Source: Leisingera sp. NJS204
GTDB taxonomy: Bacteria > Pseudomonadota > Alphaproteobacteria > Rhodobacterales > Rhodobacteraceae
Direction: 5' to 3'
Length of the DNA stretch: 44,085 nucleotides
Assembly (NCBI RefSeq): GCF_004123675.1
Contig: NZ_CP035424.1
Span: 1 to 44,085, forward strand
The notes under the pieces are model-generated. The model did not search any database. It was not told the origin of the DNA and saw nothing but the letters and a program-made list of their open reading frames with translations. Positions 1 through 8,923 of this stretch are shown one piece after another; within the stretch, counting starts at the first letter, position 1, and each line of letters begins with the position of its first letter. The position numbers and the translations under genes were made by a program.

Positions 1-208
1 GGTCTTCGAAATTCGTCAGATCGACGTCCTGGACTTTTTGCACAATCCAGGCGCCGTCAAAGCTTTCTGCCGTGGTGGAAGCCATTGAAATCTCTCCGTT
101 GTGTCCGGTCGCGGTGTCAGAGGCAAATGAGCATACCGCCAGCCCGCCGGCGCAAAGACCTGCGAGAAGCGCAAGCATCATGGCACGGGCAGGGCGCAAA
201 CCCGTCAT
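1..208 (-). CDS. META-like secreted protein, N-terminal part (runs off left edge)
   Basis: Reading frame open from ATG at 208 to the window edge (69 codons plus one base). It begins MTGLRPARAMMLALLAG, a positively charged start and hydrophobic run typical of a signal peptide, with an Ala-X-Ala-like cleavage region near CSFAS; a lipoprotein cysteine is possible but the lipobox is poor. The exported part starts TTAESFDGAWIVQKVQD, resembling the first strand of META (HslJ-like) domains. Other starts at 181, 178 or 85 are in frame; 208 is preferred because it gives the signal peptide. The frame continues exactly into the CDS entering at 44085, giving 157 residues in all. Role unknown. Confidence 0.65.
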   Translation of the reverse strand, partial: MTGLRPARAMMLALLAGLCAGGLAVCSFASDTATGHNGEISMASTTAESFDGAWIVQKVQDVDLTNFED

Positions 209-394
209 TCGGCCCAAGCGGCTGGCTGGAAAATCATCAGCATCTCACCTTGATGGATATACGGATCGAGTGTGCGCAGCCTGAGGCAATTGACAAGAAA
301 AAAATCTTGCTGGAATCCGGGTTCCATGCGACGCTTGAAGGTAATAGGAGCTAACGCTCTAGTTTTAAACAGTTTTTTAACTCAGGAGCTGCCC
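209..394. promoter_or_regulatory. Divergent intergenic region upstream of the giant protein gene
   Basis: 186 bp between two divergent genes. A TTGACA hexamer at 290-295 is a candidate -35 element for the rightward gene, but no good -10 follows at normal spacing. A CAGGAG ribosome-binding site at 383-388 lies 6 bases before ATG 395. Confidence 0.3.
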
Positions 395-3300
395 ATGCCT
401 CTTGATGGATCTGCCGCAAAAGAAATCAAGCAACAGATGGCGATTGCGAAGAAACGCGCGCTGTCATTCGGATTGTGCTTTGGCAAGAAAATCGAAAACT
501 CGATCTTTCTCACCCATAAGACCAAGGCCGCCAAGGTTCTCGGCAAGCAAGCCAAGTCCGACGGCGAGACGCCGCAGTTCACCTTTGGAACGCTGACGCT
601 GGACGGCAAGGAACTGTCGCTGTCAGTCGAGGGCAAGATCGTGCCGGGCATGGCGCGCAAGGCCAAGAAGATGTTCATGGTGGTGGGGCTGAAATACAAG
701 ATCCTCATTCTGGATCCCAGCGGAAATATCGTCGAGTCAGAGGAGGATGACGACGACGGGGAGGCCGCGGATGACGGCCCGCAGGCGGCTCCGGCGGCCA
801 GCGGCGATACCGTCACCGAGGATCCGGCAGATGCGCCGGCAGCGCCTTCGGCTGAACCGGATCCGGCGGAAGCCAAATGGAAAACCACCTCCGCCAAGGT
901 TGAGGCCAATCTGGCCAAGCTCCGGGATATTGCCGGCATTGATCTGTCCAAGGCTGACGCGCTGTGGACGGCGATTCAGGCCAAGGCGAAGGGCAGCGGT
1001 TATGCGGCGGCGCTGGAGCATGTCGCGAAGCTGTCGGCCGAGATGAAAACCGCAGCCCAAGACGCCGCTGCCGGGGCCAAACGGCAAACCCTGCTGGAAG
1101 GCAAATGGCAGCAGGCCGCGGGCAAACTGGAGCCGCTGATCACCGAGGTGCTGGCGCTCAACACGCCGCAGTCGGCAAAAATCGAAAACGTCTGGACCCA
1201 GATCAAGGCCCGGGTGGCGGCCACGCCGCCGGATTATGAGGGCGCGCTTAAGGCGGTCGGACCGTTGGCCCAGGCCATTTCCAAGGCCCGTAAAGCCGCG
1301 GCCGAAACTGCCGGAGACGACGCGGCACCGGCCAGTGCCGAAGCGGCATCGGCAGGGGAGGGGGATACCGTCACCACCGCCAAACCCGACGCCCCGGCCA
1401 AGACGCCGGAACAGGCTGCACCGCCTTCGGATGACGCCGGCGGTGATACAGCGGACGCCGATCTGGCCGACCAGATCGCCCGTATCGAGGCGGCACTGAA
1501 GACGCTGCGCGACGGGCCGGTCAAGACCTACAACACCCTGGTGCCCGAGGCCGTCAGCCAGACCCCTGACAAGTGGAAAGCCGCGCTTGATAAGGTCGAA
1601 GCACTGGCCGCGCAGGCCAAGGTAAAACCCGAAAACGCCGATGGCGCCAAACTGGATGCCGGGGAAAAGGCGCTGGATGCGTTGGAAAAGGCGGTTGCCG
1701 CCGACACCGGCGCCAAGACCGCTTTTCAGAAAGCGTTGGAGATTTTCGATCTGCGGCTGGTGCCGTTGACCAGCCACCCCAAGGCTGCGGCGCCCGAGAT
1801 TGCGCCGGAAATCACCCGGATTGACGGGCTGCGCACTGCCGCGGTTGACAAGGCCAAGGCCCATGATCTGAAAACCGCCACAGATGATCTGGCCGCCGCC
1901 GAGACCGAAATTGCCAAGGCCGAGGTTCTGGCCGATGATTTTGCGCATTTCATGGCGCTTGACCCGGACCGCAAGGCGCTGGCTGATGCGGCCCGCGGTG
2001 TCTCGGTCGGCGATCCGGCGATAGATGACGCGGCGCGCGAAATGGAGCGTCTGTATGACGCGGCGCAGGTGGACAAGGCCGCGAAGAAGTTCAAGGACGG
2101 CGTCAAGAAACTGGATGAAATTGCAGTTGCTTATGCCAGGACTGCCAAGGTCCGGGCGCTGCGGAAATCCTATGACGACGGGCGCCCGAAAGCAAAACAA
2201 TGGGTTGATCACTGGGCCGGGCTGGCCGCAGCGGTCAAAGCCCTGCTGACGGCGAAACTGACCGAGCTGGGTGATTTCTATACGGATTCAGATGTTGCCA
2301 CGACCAAGGATTACGCAGAATCCCTCAAGAAACTCGGGAAGTTCTGGTCGCTGCGCGCGTTCTTGGAAACCGAAATCCCGGTTGTTCAGCAATATGCGCC
2401 CAAGCTGACCGCCTTTGAGGCCAAGCTGAAGGACTTCAAGGACCACGACGGTGCCTCGGGCATTCAGGTCATCATTCTGAAAATGGAGGCGGATCTTGCT
2501 TCGGCCAAATCTGAAGCCGTCCTGCACAAATACTCTACCGCGCTGGCTTTGCTGGATGCGACCCAGGGCGATTGGCCCGCAGCCACGGCGCAGGCGGATG
2601 CCTGCAAGGCCTATAAGGACAAACGGGTGGCGGTTCAGGGCAAGATCGACCCGCTGAAGAATGTGGCCCAGGCGGCCCCGATGCTGGAGGATGCCAAGGC
2701 GCTGATGGCCGAGGCGGCGGCGGCAGCGCTGAAGCTGGATTTCACCACGGCAAACACCTGTGTGGCGGACGCGGAAAAACGGGTGGACAGCGCCAAGGCG
2801 GCGGCGGAAGCCTCGGTCGAGCTGGACGGGATGACCGATACGGCAGCGCTTGATGATCTGAAAAAGAAATGGGACCCGGCGTTCAAAGTCTTTACCGATA
2901 TCCGCGACAAGGTTGTTGCGGCGGATGCGGGCAATGACTTCACCGCGCTGATTGCCAAGGCGCAACTGCCTGCGGCGGAGGCGGAAACGGCCAAGAAAGC
3001 TAAGAAATACGACGATGCCAGGGCGCATCTGGACAGTGCCATTGCAAACCTGAAGATGGCCATGGTGCTGGTTCATCAGCATCGCGCCTATGGCGAGCTG
3101 AAGACCTCGCTGGCGGCACAGGCCAATGCTTTGGCGCCGCTGAACGATGCCGCCTGCCTGCAGCCGCATCTGGATGACATCACCCGGCTGACCGGGGAAG
3201 CGGATGATCTGATCAAGCCGGAGGGTTATGACTACAAAGGCGCCGAGGCCAAAATCGCGGCGGCGCGCAAGATGGCAGAGCAGGCCCGCGCCGACGGCGA

Positions 3301-5941
3301 GCTGTACAAGACCATCAAGGCGGACCGGGCCAAGGCCACCGCAGTGATCGGCAAGATCACCACCGAAGGCGGCGCGGTTGAAACCCAGCTGACCCATCGC
3401 AAGACCGAGATCCAGGACTTGCTGGATGAAAGCACCACCAAGCAGACCGCGCGGGACTTCCAAGGGGCAGCGGACAAGGCCAAGGCCGCTGCGGGCTGGG
3501 AAAAAGCCACGGATGAGGATCTGAAGACGCTGAAGACGGTGCTTGGCTGGGAGAACCAGTATTTCGTTGTGCCCCGTGCGGCGCTGATCGGGCCGGGCAA
3601 CGAGGCCGGTGTGCATCAGATCGCGCGGGCGGATGCGGATTTCGCCAAATACGAGGCGGCGAAGGCGGCGCATACCTATTCGGCTGCCAAAGGCATGTTC
3701 GAGAAGGCCTATCAGAAAATCACCGCGTGCCAGCGGCTGATTGCGGCGGCGGCCCCGTACAACCAGGCTGTCATTGATGCGCAGGCGGCGGTGGATGCGC
3801 TGGCATCGGAACGCAACGATGCCACCAAGGACCGGATCAAGGCAGTGGCGGACCGGCTGACCGCGGCCAAGCTGGATACAACCAGGACCGATCTGGGCGA
3901 GAATGATTATTCCCAGGCAATCAAGCTGCTGAAGCAGATCACCGATGACGCCAAGGCGCTGCTGACCGCAATCCAGGGCTCGTCCGCTTATGAACCCGCG
4001 CGGGCTGCGGCTGAGGCCAAGCTGGCCGAGGCAAAGGGGCATAAGCACGCCGATGCGATCGCGGCGCAGCTGACCCGGCTGACCGCAAAATACGATAATC
4101 TGGTCAAGCTGGCGCCAAGCGATTACGCAACCGCCAAGACCATGGCCGAAGAGGTGACGGCCTCGGCTGAGGAGGCGATCAGCTCGGCCAATACCCATAG
4201 CATACTGGAGGCGGTGAATTCGGCCATTGGCGGCGATGAGGACAGCGCCCCCTGGTGGCCGCAGGTGCAGGCGGCGAAACTGTCGATCAAGGTGGTCGGC
4301 AGCCGTGAAAACGCCGCCGTGGCCAAGCCGCATCTGGATACCGCCAATGCCGAGATTGAAAACTGCGGCAAGGACGGGCTGGACGCCAAAACCGCCAAGG
4401 GCCATCTGCTGGCCGCTTTGGAGGCCTGCAACACGGCGGATGAGGTGATCTCGCAATATGCCTTCATCGAACAGGAAATCACCCGTGCCCGGGCGGCTTT
4501 GACCCCGGTTACAGGCCACGGTGAGGCGGCCTATGTGAAGGATGAGACCGACGCGGTTGAAAAGCTGCTGAAGGATGCTGAAACTGCTGCCAAGGGCGGG
4601 CAGAATTATGCCAAGGTCAGTGCGGACATCGAGGCGGCGATTGCCCAGACCAAAGCTGCGCTGGAGATGGCGGAACAGCACAAGGCATACAAGGATCTGC
4701 GTGCCAAACCGGAGGTGGAGCCGCGGCTGGCTGTGCTGGAAGGGCATGAGCACCGCTATGCGATCAAGCCCAGCATCGACACCATGCGCAAGAAACTGGC
4801 GGATGCCGCTGTGGCAGTGGCCGGCAAGAAACCGGGCGATGCCATCAAGCTGCTGGAAGAGGCGCGCGCCATCGGTACCAGCGCTTTTGTGATGGCGGAA
4901 ATGCGGGCCAACACGCCGCCCACGGACAAAGACATCAAGGAAATCCTGTCGCGCCCCAATGGCACAGACGAGCTGGACGCGATGATCGACAACCTGGAGC
5001 CCGAGGCGCAGCGGGCAGTGGTTAAAGTGGCCTTCAAGGCGCGTTTTGGCTGCGATATCAAGAACTTCAATAATGAGAACCTGGCGCCGGCCACGGAAAT
5101 AGCCGATGCCAATCTGAAGGGGCCGAATATTGTCGCCTTCTACAAGGCGATGCAGGATCTGCCGCTGGATCACACGCTGAACAATGACTCGCTGCAGAAG
5201 TTCGCGGTCAATGAAGCTGCCAAGGGCGGCTCAATGTATCAGGGCAATGAAAAGCGGATTGTGATGCATGAAGGCGATGCGGGCACGTCGTCCAATTATG
5301 CCTTTGGCAGCGAGGATGCGGTGGGCAGCCTGGATGATGCCGCCACCCCGGAAGAACGCGCCGAGCTGGAAAAATGCAAACCGGCGAACGAGGAGCCTGT
5401 CACGTTTTTCAACTGGAACACCCTGCATGAGGTCGGCCATGCGGTTGACGACAAACAAAGCTTCATGAAAAGCAACGGCGGCAAAAAGGAATACGGCGGC
5501 TGGACCGAACACGGCATGGACATCGCTGCCATCGCTGAGAAAATTGCCGCCAAATTCAGCTATGACAAGGCCTATGCCACCGAATATATGGCGCATAACA
5601 AAGGCGCGCATGTGCCGGACAAGCCGGCCGATGAAACCTGCACGGACGAGGAATGGGAAAGCCGCCGCATCAAGATGCAGGCGCATATCGACATGGCGTC
5701 CGAACCGGCCCAGCCCTGGTCCAGCATGGCAATTGCCAAGAAGATCGAAATCGGCGGTGTCGTGTATCAGGAAAGCTATCCGAACACCTGGAATTCCTAT
5801 CTGCTGGGCGAGCGGGCCAAGGGGATCACCGGCTATCAGTTCCGCGCGCCGGGGGAATGGTTCTCGGAGCTGTATGCCGCCTATCATTCCGGCAAGCTGA
5901 AGCCGAACCACCCGGCGGTTGGCTGGCTGGCCAAACTTTGA
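395..5941 (+). CDS. Giant helical-repeat protein with C-terminal HEVGH zincin domain
   Basis: 1848 residues. ATG 395 is chosen over an in-frame start at 272 because CAGGAG lies at 383-388 and the family-like N terminus MPLDGSAAKEIKQQ begins here. Layout: a compact N-terminal module (about 1-115, SFGLCFGKK, several strands); an acidic Asp/Glu then Ala/Pro linker (about 113-165); helical repeats, interrupted by a second disordered linker (about 307-358), continuing to about residue 1500; then a C-terminal domain with HEVGH at 1678-1682 and EWFSELYAAY at 1821-1830. HExxH supplies two zinc ligands and the catalytic Glu; a downstream Glu in an E-W-F-x-E context is the third ligand in gluzincins such as the anthrax lethal factor group. 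No signal peptide or membrane segment is seen. It is followed after 35 bases by the CpXC gene. Architecture suggests a toxin- or effector-like protease, which is inference; target and export route are unknown. Confidence 0.75.
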   Translation: MPLDGSAAKEIKQQMAIAKKRALSFGLCFGKKIENSIFLTHKTKAAKVLGKQAKSDGETPQFTFGTLTLDGKELSLSVEGKIVPGMARKAKKMFMVVGLKYKILILDPSGNIVESEEDDDDGEAADDGPQAAPAASGDTVTEDPADAPAAPSAEPDPAEAKWKTTSAKVEANLAKLRDIAGIDLSKADALWTAIQAKAKGSGYAAALEHVAKLSAEMKTAAQDAAAGAKRQTLLEGKWQQAAGKLEPLITEVLALNTPQSAKIENVWTQIKARVAATPPDYEGALKAVGPLAQAISKARKAAAETAGDDAAPASAEAASAGEGDTVTTAKPDAPAKTPEQAAPPSDDAGGDTADADLADQIARIEAALKTLRDGPVKTYNTLVPEAVSQTPDKWKAALDKVEALAAQAKVKPENADGAKLDAGEKALDALEKAVAADTGAKTAFQKALEIFDLRLVPLTSHPKAAAPEIAPEITRIDGLRTAAVDKAKAHDLKTATDDLAAAETEIAKAEVLADDFAHFMALDPDRKALADAARGVSVGDPAIDDAAREMERLYDAAQVDKAAKKFKDGVKKLDEIAVAYARTAKVRALRKSYDDGRPKAKQWVDHWAGLAAAVKALLTAKLTELGDFYTDSDVATTKDYAESLKKLGKFWSLRAFLETEIPVVQQYAPKLTAFEAKLKDFKDHDGASGIQVIILKMEADLASAKSEAVLHKYSTALALLDATQGDWPAATAQADACKAYKDKRVAVQGKIDPLKNVAQAAPMLEDAKALMAEAAAAALKLDFTTANTCVADAEKRVDSAKAAAEASVELDGMTDTAALDDLKKKWDPAFKVFTDIRDKVVAADAGNDFTALIAKAQLPAAEAETAKKAKKYDDARAHLDSAIANLKMAMVLVHQHRAYGELKTSLAAQANALAPLNDAACLQPHLDDITRLTGEADDLIKPEGYDYKGAEAKIAAARKMAEQARADGELYKTIKADRAKATAVIGKITTEGGAVETQLTHRKTEIQDLLDESTTKQTARDFQGAADKAKAAAGWEKATDEDLKTLKTVLGWENQYFVVPRAALIGPGNEAGVHQIARADADFAKYEAAKAAHTYSAAKGMFEKAYQKITACQRLIAAAAPYNQAVIDAQAAVDALASERNDATKDRIKAVADRLTAAKLDTTRTDLGENDYSQAIKLLKQITDDAKALLTAIQGSSAYEPARAAAEAKLAEAKGHKHADAIAAQLTRLTAKYDNLVKLAPSDYATAKTMAEEVTASAEEAISSANTHSILEAVNSAIGGDEDSAPWWPQVQAAKLSIKVVGSRENAAVAKPHLDTANAEIENCGKDGLDAKTAKGHLLAALEACNTADEVISQYAFIEQEITRARAALTPVTGHGEAAYVKDETDAVEKLLKDAETAAKGGQNYAKVSADIEAAIAQTKAALEMAEQHKAYKDLRAKPEVEPRLAVLEGHEHRYAIKPSIDTMRKKLADAAVAVAGKKPGDAIKLLEEARAIGTSAFVMAEMRANTPPTDKDIKEILSRPNGTDELDAMIDNLEPEAQRAVVKVAFKARFGCDIKNFNNENLAPATEIADANLKGPNIVAFYKAMQDLPLDHTLNNDSLQKFAVNEAAKGGSMYQGNEKRIVMHEGDAGTSSNYAFGSEDAVGSLDDAATPEERAELEKCKPANEEPVTFFNWNTLHEVGHAVDDKQSFMKSNGGKKEYGGWTEHGMDIAAIAEKIAAKFSYDKAYATEYMAHNKGAHVPDKPADETCTDEEWESRRIKMQAHIDMASEPAQPWSSMAIAKKIEIGGVVYQESYPNTWNSYLLGERAKGITGYQFRAPGEWFSELYAAYHSGKLKPNHPAVGWLAKL

Positions 5942-5976
5942 CCCGTTGATCTGATCCATTGAAAGGCTGTTGACCG

Positions 5977-6681
5977 ATGTCGCTTTTTCACCCCGTCAAT
6001 CTGGTGTGCCCGCAATGCGAGGCCCCGGTGACCATGATGGCCGTGGGCAGTGTGAACGCAGACCGCCGCCCCGATCTGCGGGACGAAATACTGGAAGACC
6101 GGTTTCAGGATGTGACCTGCGATGCCTGCGGCGAGAGCTTCCGGCTGCAGCCGCAGTTCAACTATCTGGATGCCGGCCGCGGCCAGTGGATTGCGGCGAT
6201 GCCTGCCAGCCGCCTGCGGGATCATCTGGAGATTGAAGATGAGGCCGGGGCGCTGTTTGACACCAGTTATGGCGCAAACGCTCCGGCGGCGGCGCGGGAT
6301 GTGGGCAGCGGGCTGGCGGTGCGGCTGACCTTCGGCTGGCCGGCGGTGCGGGAAAAGCTGCTGGTCAGGCAGCTGGGGCTGGACGACGTGATTGTCGAAA
6401 TGATGAAGCTGCACATCCTGCGCAGTGTTGAATCGGTGCCGATGGCCGAGGGCATAGAGCTGCGTCTGGTGAATACCGACGAAGACAGCGATGGCTATGT
6501 CTTTGCCTGGCTGGAGACCGCATCGGAGAAATACATCGAATACATGACCGTGCCGGCGGAGCTGTACAGGGTGATCGAGGGCAACCCGGAGGGCTGGGAC
6601 GCCATCCGCAAGCGGCTTGATACCGGGCATTTCGTGGATATGCAGAAGCTGTACATGGGGGAGGGGCGCCCGGCGGAATAG
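5977..6681 (+). CDS. CpXC-domain zinc-ribbon protein
   Basis: 234 residues. Two cysteine pairs, CPQC at 11-14 and CDAC at 48-51, frame an N-terminal zinc-ribbon like that of the CpXC family (named for Cys-Pro-X-Cys). The rest is a mixed acidic domain with no recognised motif. It starts 35 bases after the stop of the giant zincin gene, with a GAAAGG-like ribosome site, so the two are probably co-transcribed. It could be a partner, chaperone or immunity protein for that gene, but nothing in the sequence proves it. No signal peptide, so it probably acts in the cytoplasm. Confidence 0.65.
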   Translation: MSLFHPVNLVCPQCEAPVTMMAVGSVNADRRPDLRDEILEDRFQDVTCDACGESFRLQPQFNYLDAGRGQWIAAMPASRLRDHLEIEDEAGALFDTSYGANAPAAARDVGSGLAVRLTFGWPAVREKLLVRQLGLDDVIVEMMKLHILRSVESVPMAEGIELRLVNTDEDSDGYVFAWLETASEKYIEYMTVPAELYRVIEGNPEGWDAIRKRLDTGHFVDMQKLYMGEGRPAE

Positions 6682-6704
6682 ATTTTCCGCGCGCGGCGCA
6701 CCGG

Positions 6705-6736
6705 TTTAATATCAGCCTGCTTTAATATCCGCCTGC
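6705..6736. repeat. Two tandem copies of a 16-bp unit
   Basis: TTTAATATCAGCCTGC (6705-6720) is followed directly by TTTAATATCCGCCTGC (6721-6736), one mismatch. It lies between the convergent CpXC and aldehyde dehydrogenase genes. Confidence 0.8.
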
Positions 6737-6738
6737 TC

Positions 6739-6800
6739 CAGCCGCGTAAATCTGCCTTGACGGCTGGGCAATTGGCGGGCCTCTGGGAGTGTACCCGCCA
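6739..6800. terminator. Two hairpins between convergent genes
   Basis: CCAGCCG/CGGCTGG (6739-6767) and TGGCGGG/CCCGCCA (6773-6800) form 7-bp perfect stems between the 3' ends of the CpXC gene and the amine operon. Neither has a clear T-run, so a terminator role is only plausible. Confidence 0.35.
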
Positions 6801-6820
6801 GTCACCGGTTCAGCGCGGTA

Positions 6821-8224
6821 TCAGCCGCGGGCGACGTTGATCACCTGCATCTGGGTGTATTCCGCCAGCCCCTCGACGGATTGTTCCACCCCAAGGCCGG
6901 AGCCTTTGAAGCCGGCCATCGGGATATGCGGGCCGATATTCAGCTGCTGGTTCACCCAGATGGTGCCGGATTCAATGCGGGTGGCGACGTCAACCGCCTT
7001 GGCGGTATCGCCCGAATGCACCGAGCCGCCCAGCCCGTAGTCCGAGGCATTGGCGCGGGCGACCACATCATCAATGTTGTCAAAGCGGATCACCGGCAGG
7101 ATCGGGCCGAACTGCTCCTCGTCGACGATTTTCTGGCCGTCTGTCACATCGCGCACGATTGTGGGATGCACGAAATAGCCGGGGCCGTCCTTGGGGCTGC
7201 CGCCGGCAATGATTTGGCCGCTGGCGCGGGCGTCCTCCAGAAAGCCCTTGATCTTGTCGAACTGGGCTTTGTTCTGGATCGGGCCGATGGTCGTGCCCTG
7301 TTTCATGCCGTCATCGACCACTGCCTGTTCGGCAAGGGCGGCCAGTTCGGTGCAGAACTCCTCGTAAATGTCGCTGTGCACATACGCGCGTTTCACCGCC
7401 AGACAGACCTGCCCGGCATTGAGGAAGGCACCGCCATAGACCTTTTCGGCAGCCGCTTTCACATCCACGTCGGGCAGCACGATGGCGGGATCGTTGCCGC
7501 CCATTTCCAGCGTCACCCGTTTCATGGTGTCCGCAGCGCTGGCCATGATCCGCTTGCCGGTTTCCGACGAGCCGGTAAAGCCGATTTTGGCCACATCCGG
7601 ATGCGCGGTCAGCTTGGGGCCAAGGTCGTTGGCGTCGGTGATGATGTTGACCAGTCCGGGCGGCAGGATACGGGCGCAAATCTCGCCCAGCTTCAGCGCC
7701 GTGACCGGGGTGGTCGGCGCGGGCTTCAGCACGATGGCATTGCCGGCCATCAGCGCCGGCCCGATCTTCCAGCAGCACAGCAGCAGCGGAAAGTTCCAGG
7801 CGATGATCCCCGCCACCACGCCGAGCGGTTTGTGGCGGGTCTCAATCCGGAATTCGGCGTCGTCCTGGATGATGCGGTCGGGCAGCTCCAGCGTGGCGGT
7901 ATGGCCCAGATAGCCCTGCGACCAGGCAACCTCGCCCTGGGCCTCGGGCAGCGGTTTGCCCTGCTCCAGTGTGATCAGCCGGGCCAATTCGTCTGCCTCC
8001 TCGCCGATGGCGGCGGCCAGTGCTTCCACCTTGGCGCGGCGTTCGGCCATCGGGGTGTCTGCCCATGCCTGCTGGGCGGTTTTGGCGGCGGAAACGGCCT
8101 GGTTCAGCTGCGCCTCGGAAGCATGCGGCACGCGGGCAAAGACCGCCTCGGTTGCCGGGTTGATAACCTCGATCATCTGTTCCGACGAAACCTGTTCGCC
8201 GTTGATGAGCATGCGGTAGTCCAT
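6821..8224 (-). CDS. NAD(P)-dependent aldehyde dehydrogenase of the amine operon
   Basis: 467 residues, the normal length for the ALDH superfamily. The catalytic cysteine is in NAGQVCLAVKR and the general-base glutamate in LEMGGNDPAIV; an AWNFPLLL segment matches the cofactor-binding region. It is the last gene of the qhp operon, starting 15 bases after the qhpE stop with a GGGAGAA ribosome site. Amine dehydrogenase releases an aldehyde and ammonia, and this cytoplasmic enzyme would oxidise the aldehyde to a carboxylic acid. The exact substrate cannot be read from sequence. It is only distantly like the phosphonoacetaldehyde dehydrogenase at 31868-33328. Confidence 0.9.
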   Translation of the reverse strand: MDYRMLINGEQVSSEQMIEVINPATEAVFARVPHASEAQLNQAVSAAKTAQQAWADTPMAERRAKVEALAAAIGEEADELARLITLEQGKPLPEAQGEVAWSQGYLGHTATLELPDRIIQDDAEFRIETRHKPLGVVAGIIAWNFPLLLCCWKIGPALMAGNAIVLKPAPTTPVTALKLGEICARILPPGLVNIITDANDLGPKLTAHPDVAKIGFTGSSETGKRIMASAADTMKRVTLEMGGNDPAIVLPDVDVKAAAEKVYGGAFLNAGQVCLAVKRAYVHSDIYEEFCTELAALAEQAVVDDGMKQGTTIGPIQNKAQFDKIKGFLEDARASGQIIAGGSPKDGPGYFVHPTIVRDVTDGQKIVDEEQFGPILPVIRFDNIDDVVARANASDYGLGGSVHSGDTAKAVDVATRIESGTIWVNQQLNIGPHIPMAGFKGSGLGVEQSVEGLAEYTQMQVINVARG

Positions 8225-8239
8225 TGGTGTTCTCCCTGT

Positions 8240-8923
8240 TTATGTGTCTGCGTTGTTGGATTGAAATAGAGAAGCATGGCCCGGCGGCAGGGCGATGCGT
8301 TCGCGGCCGGTGAAGGCCGGGGTTTGCAGCAGTGCCTTGCCCCTGCCGCCGGTTCCGGCGCGGGCCAGCAGGCCGGTGAAATGCGCCGCCGCGAGGCTGG
8401 CGCCGCGTACCGGAATGCCAGGGCCGCCGGGGCAGGCGCCGTAGCGCGCGCCGGGCAGGTCGAGCTGCGACCATTGGCCGGGGGCGCAGCGGGCGTCGCC
8501 CTGCACCGAGTGAACGCCGATGCAGGCGGCGGGGTAGACCGGCGCGCCGCGGGCCGGGGCGGAGGCGACCAGCAGCTTGCCTGCCTGCAGCACCGCCGCC
8601 ACAGCCTCAACCAGTTCTGGGCTGGCACTGGCATGGCCAAAGGAGCAGTGGACGATCTGCGCCTTGGAACAGGCGGCGTGGTGCAGGACCTTGGCCACGG
8701 TGGCGAGGGACGTGGCGAGGCGGCCGGGAAAGATGGTGAGGTTGAGGACTTGCACTGCGGGTGCATTGGCGCGGATGGCGGCGGCCATGTAACCGGCGTG
8801 TTGCGCTGCCGGGCTTTCGGCGGCGCGGGGATGAAGTTCGCAGAAGTCTGTGCGGGCGGCGAGGCCAGGGGTGTCTGCAGCCAGCGGGCCGTCGATCAGG
8901 GCAATCAGCGGGGCAGGGGTCAT
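8240..8923 (-). CDS. qhpE: Subtilisin-like processing protease QhpE
   Basis: 227 residues. A compact subtilase with Asp11 (LIALIDGP), His42 (AAQHAGYMAA) and Ser176 (RGASLAAAHFTG) in the order of the family triad. No signal peptide, so cytoplasmic. In the known quinohemoprotein amine dehydrogenase (QHNDH) system QhpE removes the leader peptide of the small gamma subunit QhpC after QhpD has crosslinked it. Its ATG overlaps the qhpF stop by four bases (ATGA), so the two are translationally coupled. The protein is shorter than secreted subtilisins because it lacks a pro-region, as expected for this group. Confidence 0.85.
   Translation of the reverse strand: MTPAPLIALIDGPLAADTPGLAARTDFCELHPRAAESPAAQHAGYMAAAIRANAPAVQVLNLTIFPGRLATSLATVAKVLHHAACSKAQIVHCSFGHASASPELVEAVAAVLQAGKLLVASAPARGAPVYPAACIGVHSVQGDARCAPGQWSQLDLPGARYGACPGGPGIPVRGASLAAAHFTGLLARAGTGGRGKALLQTPAFTGRERIALPPGHASLFQSNNADT

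Noticed and set aside
272..394. Upstream extension of the giant protein to 272
   Set aside because: The extra 41 residues are unlike the rest and ATG 395 has a good ribosome site.
2288..5173. 961-codon antisense open frame under the giant gene
   Set aside because: It is a shadow of a high-GC, Ala/Lys-rich gene; it has no domain, no ribosome site and low-complexity Arg/Gly/Leu composition.
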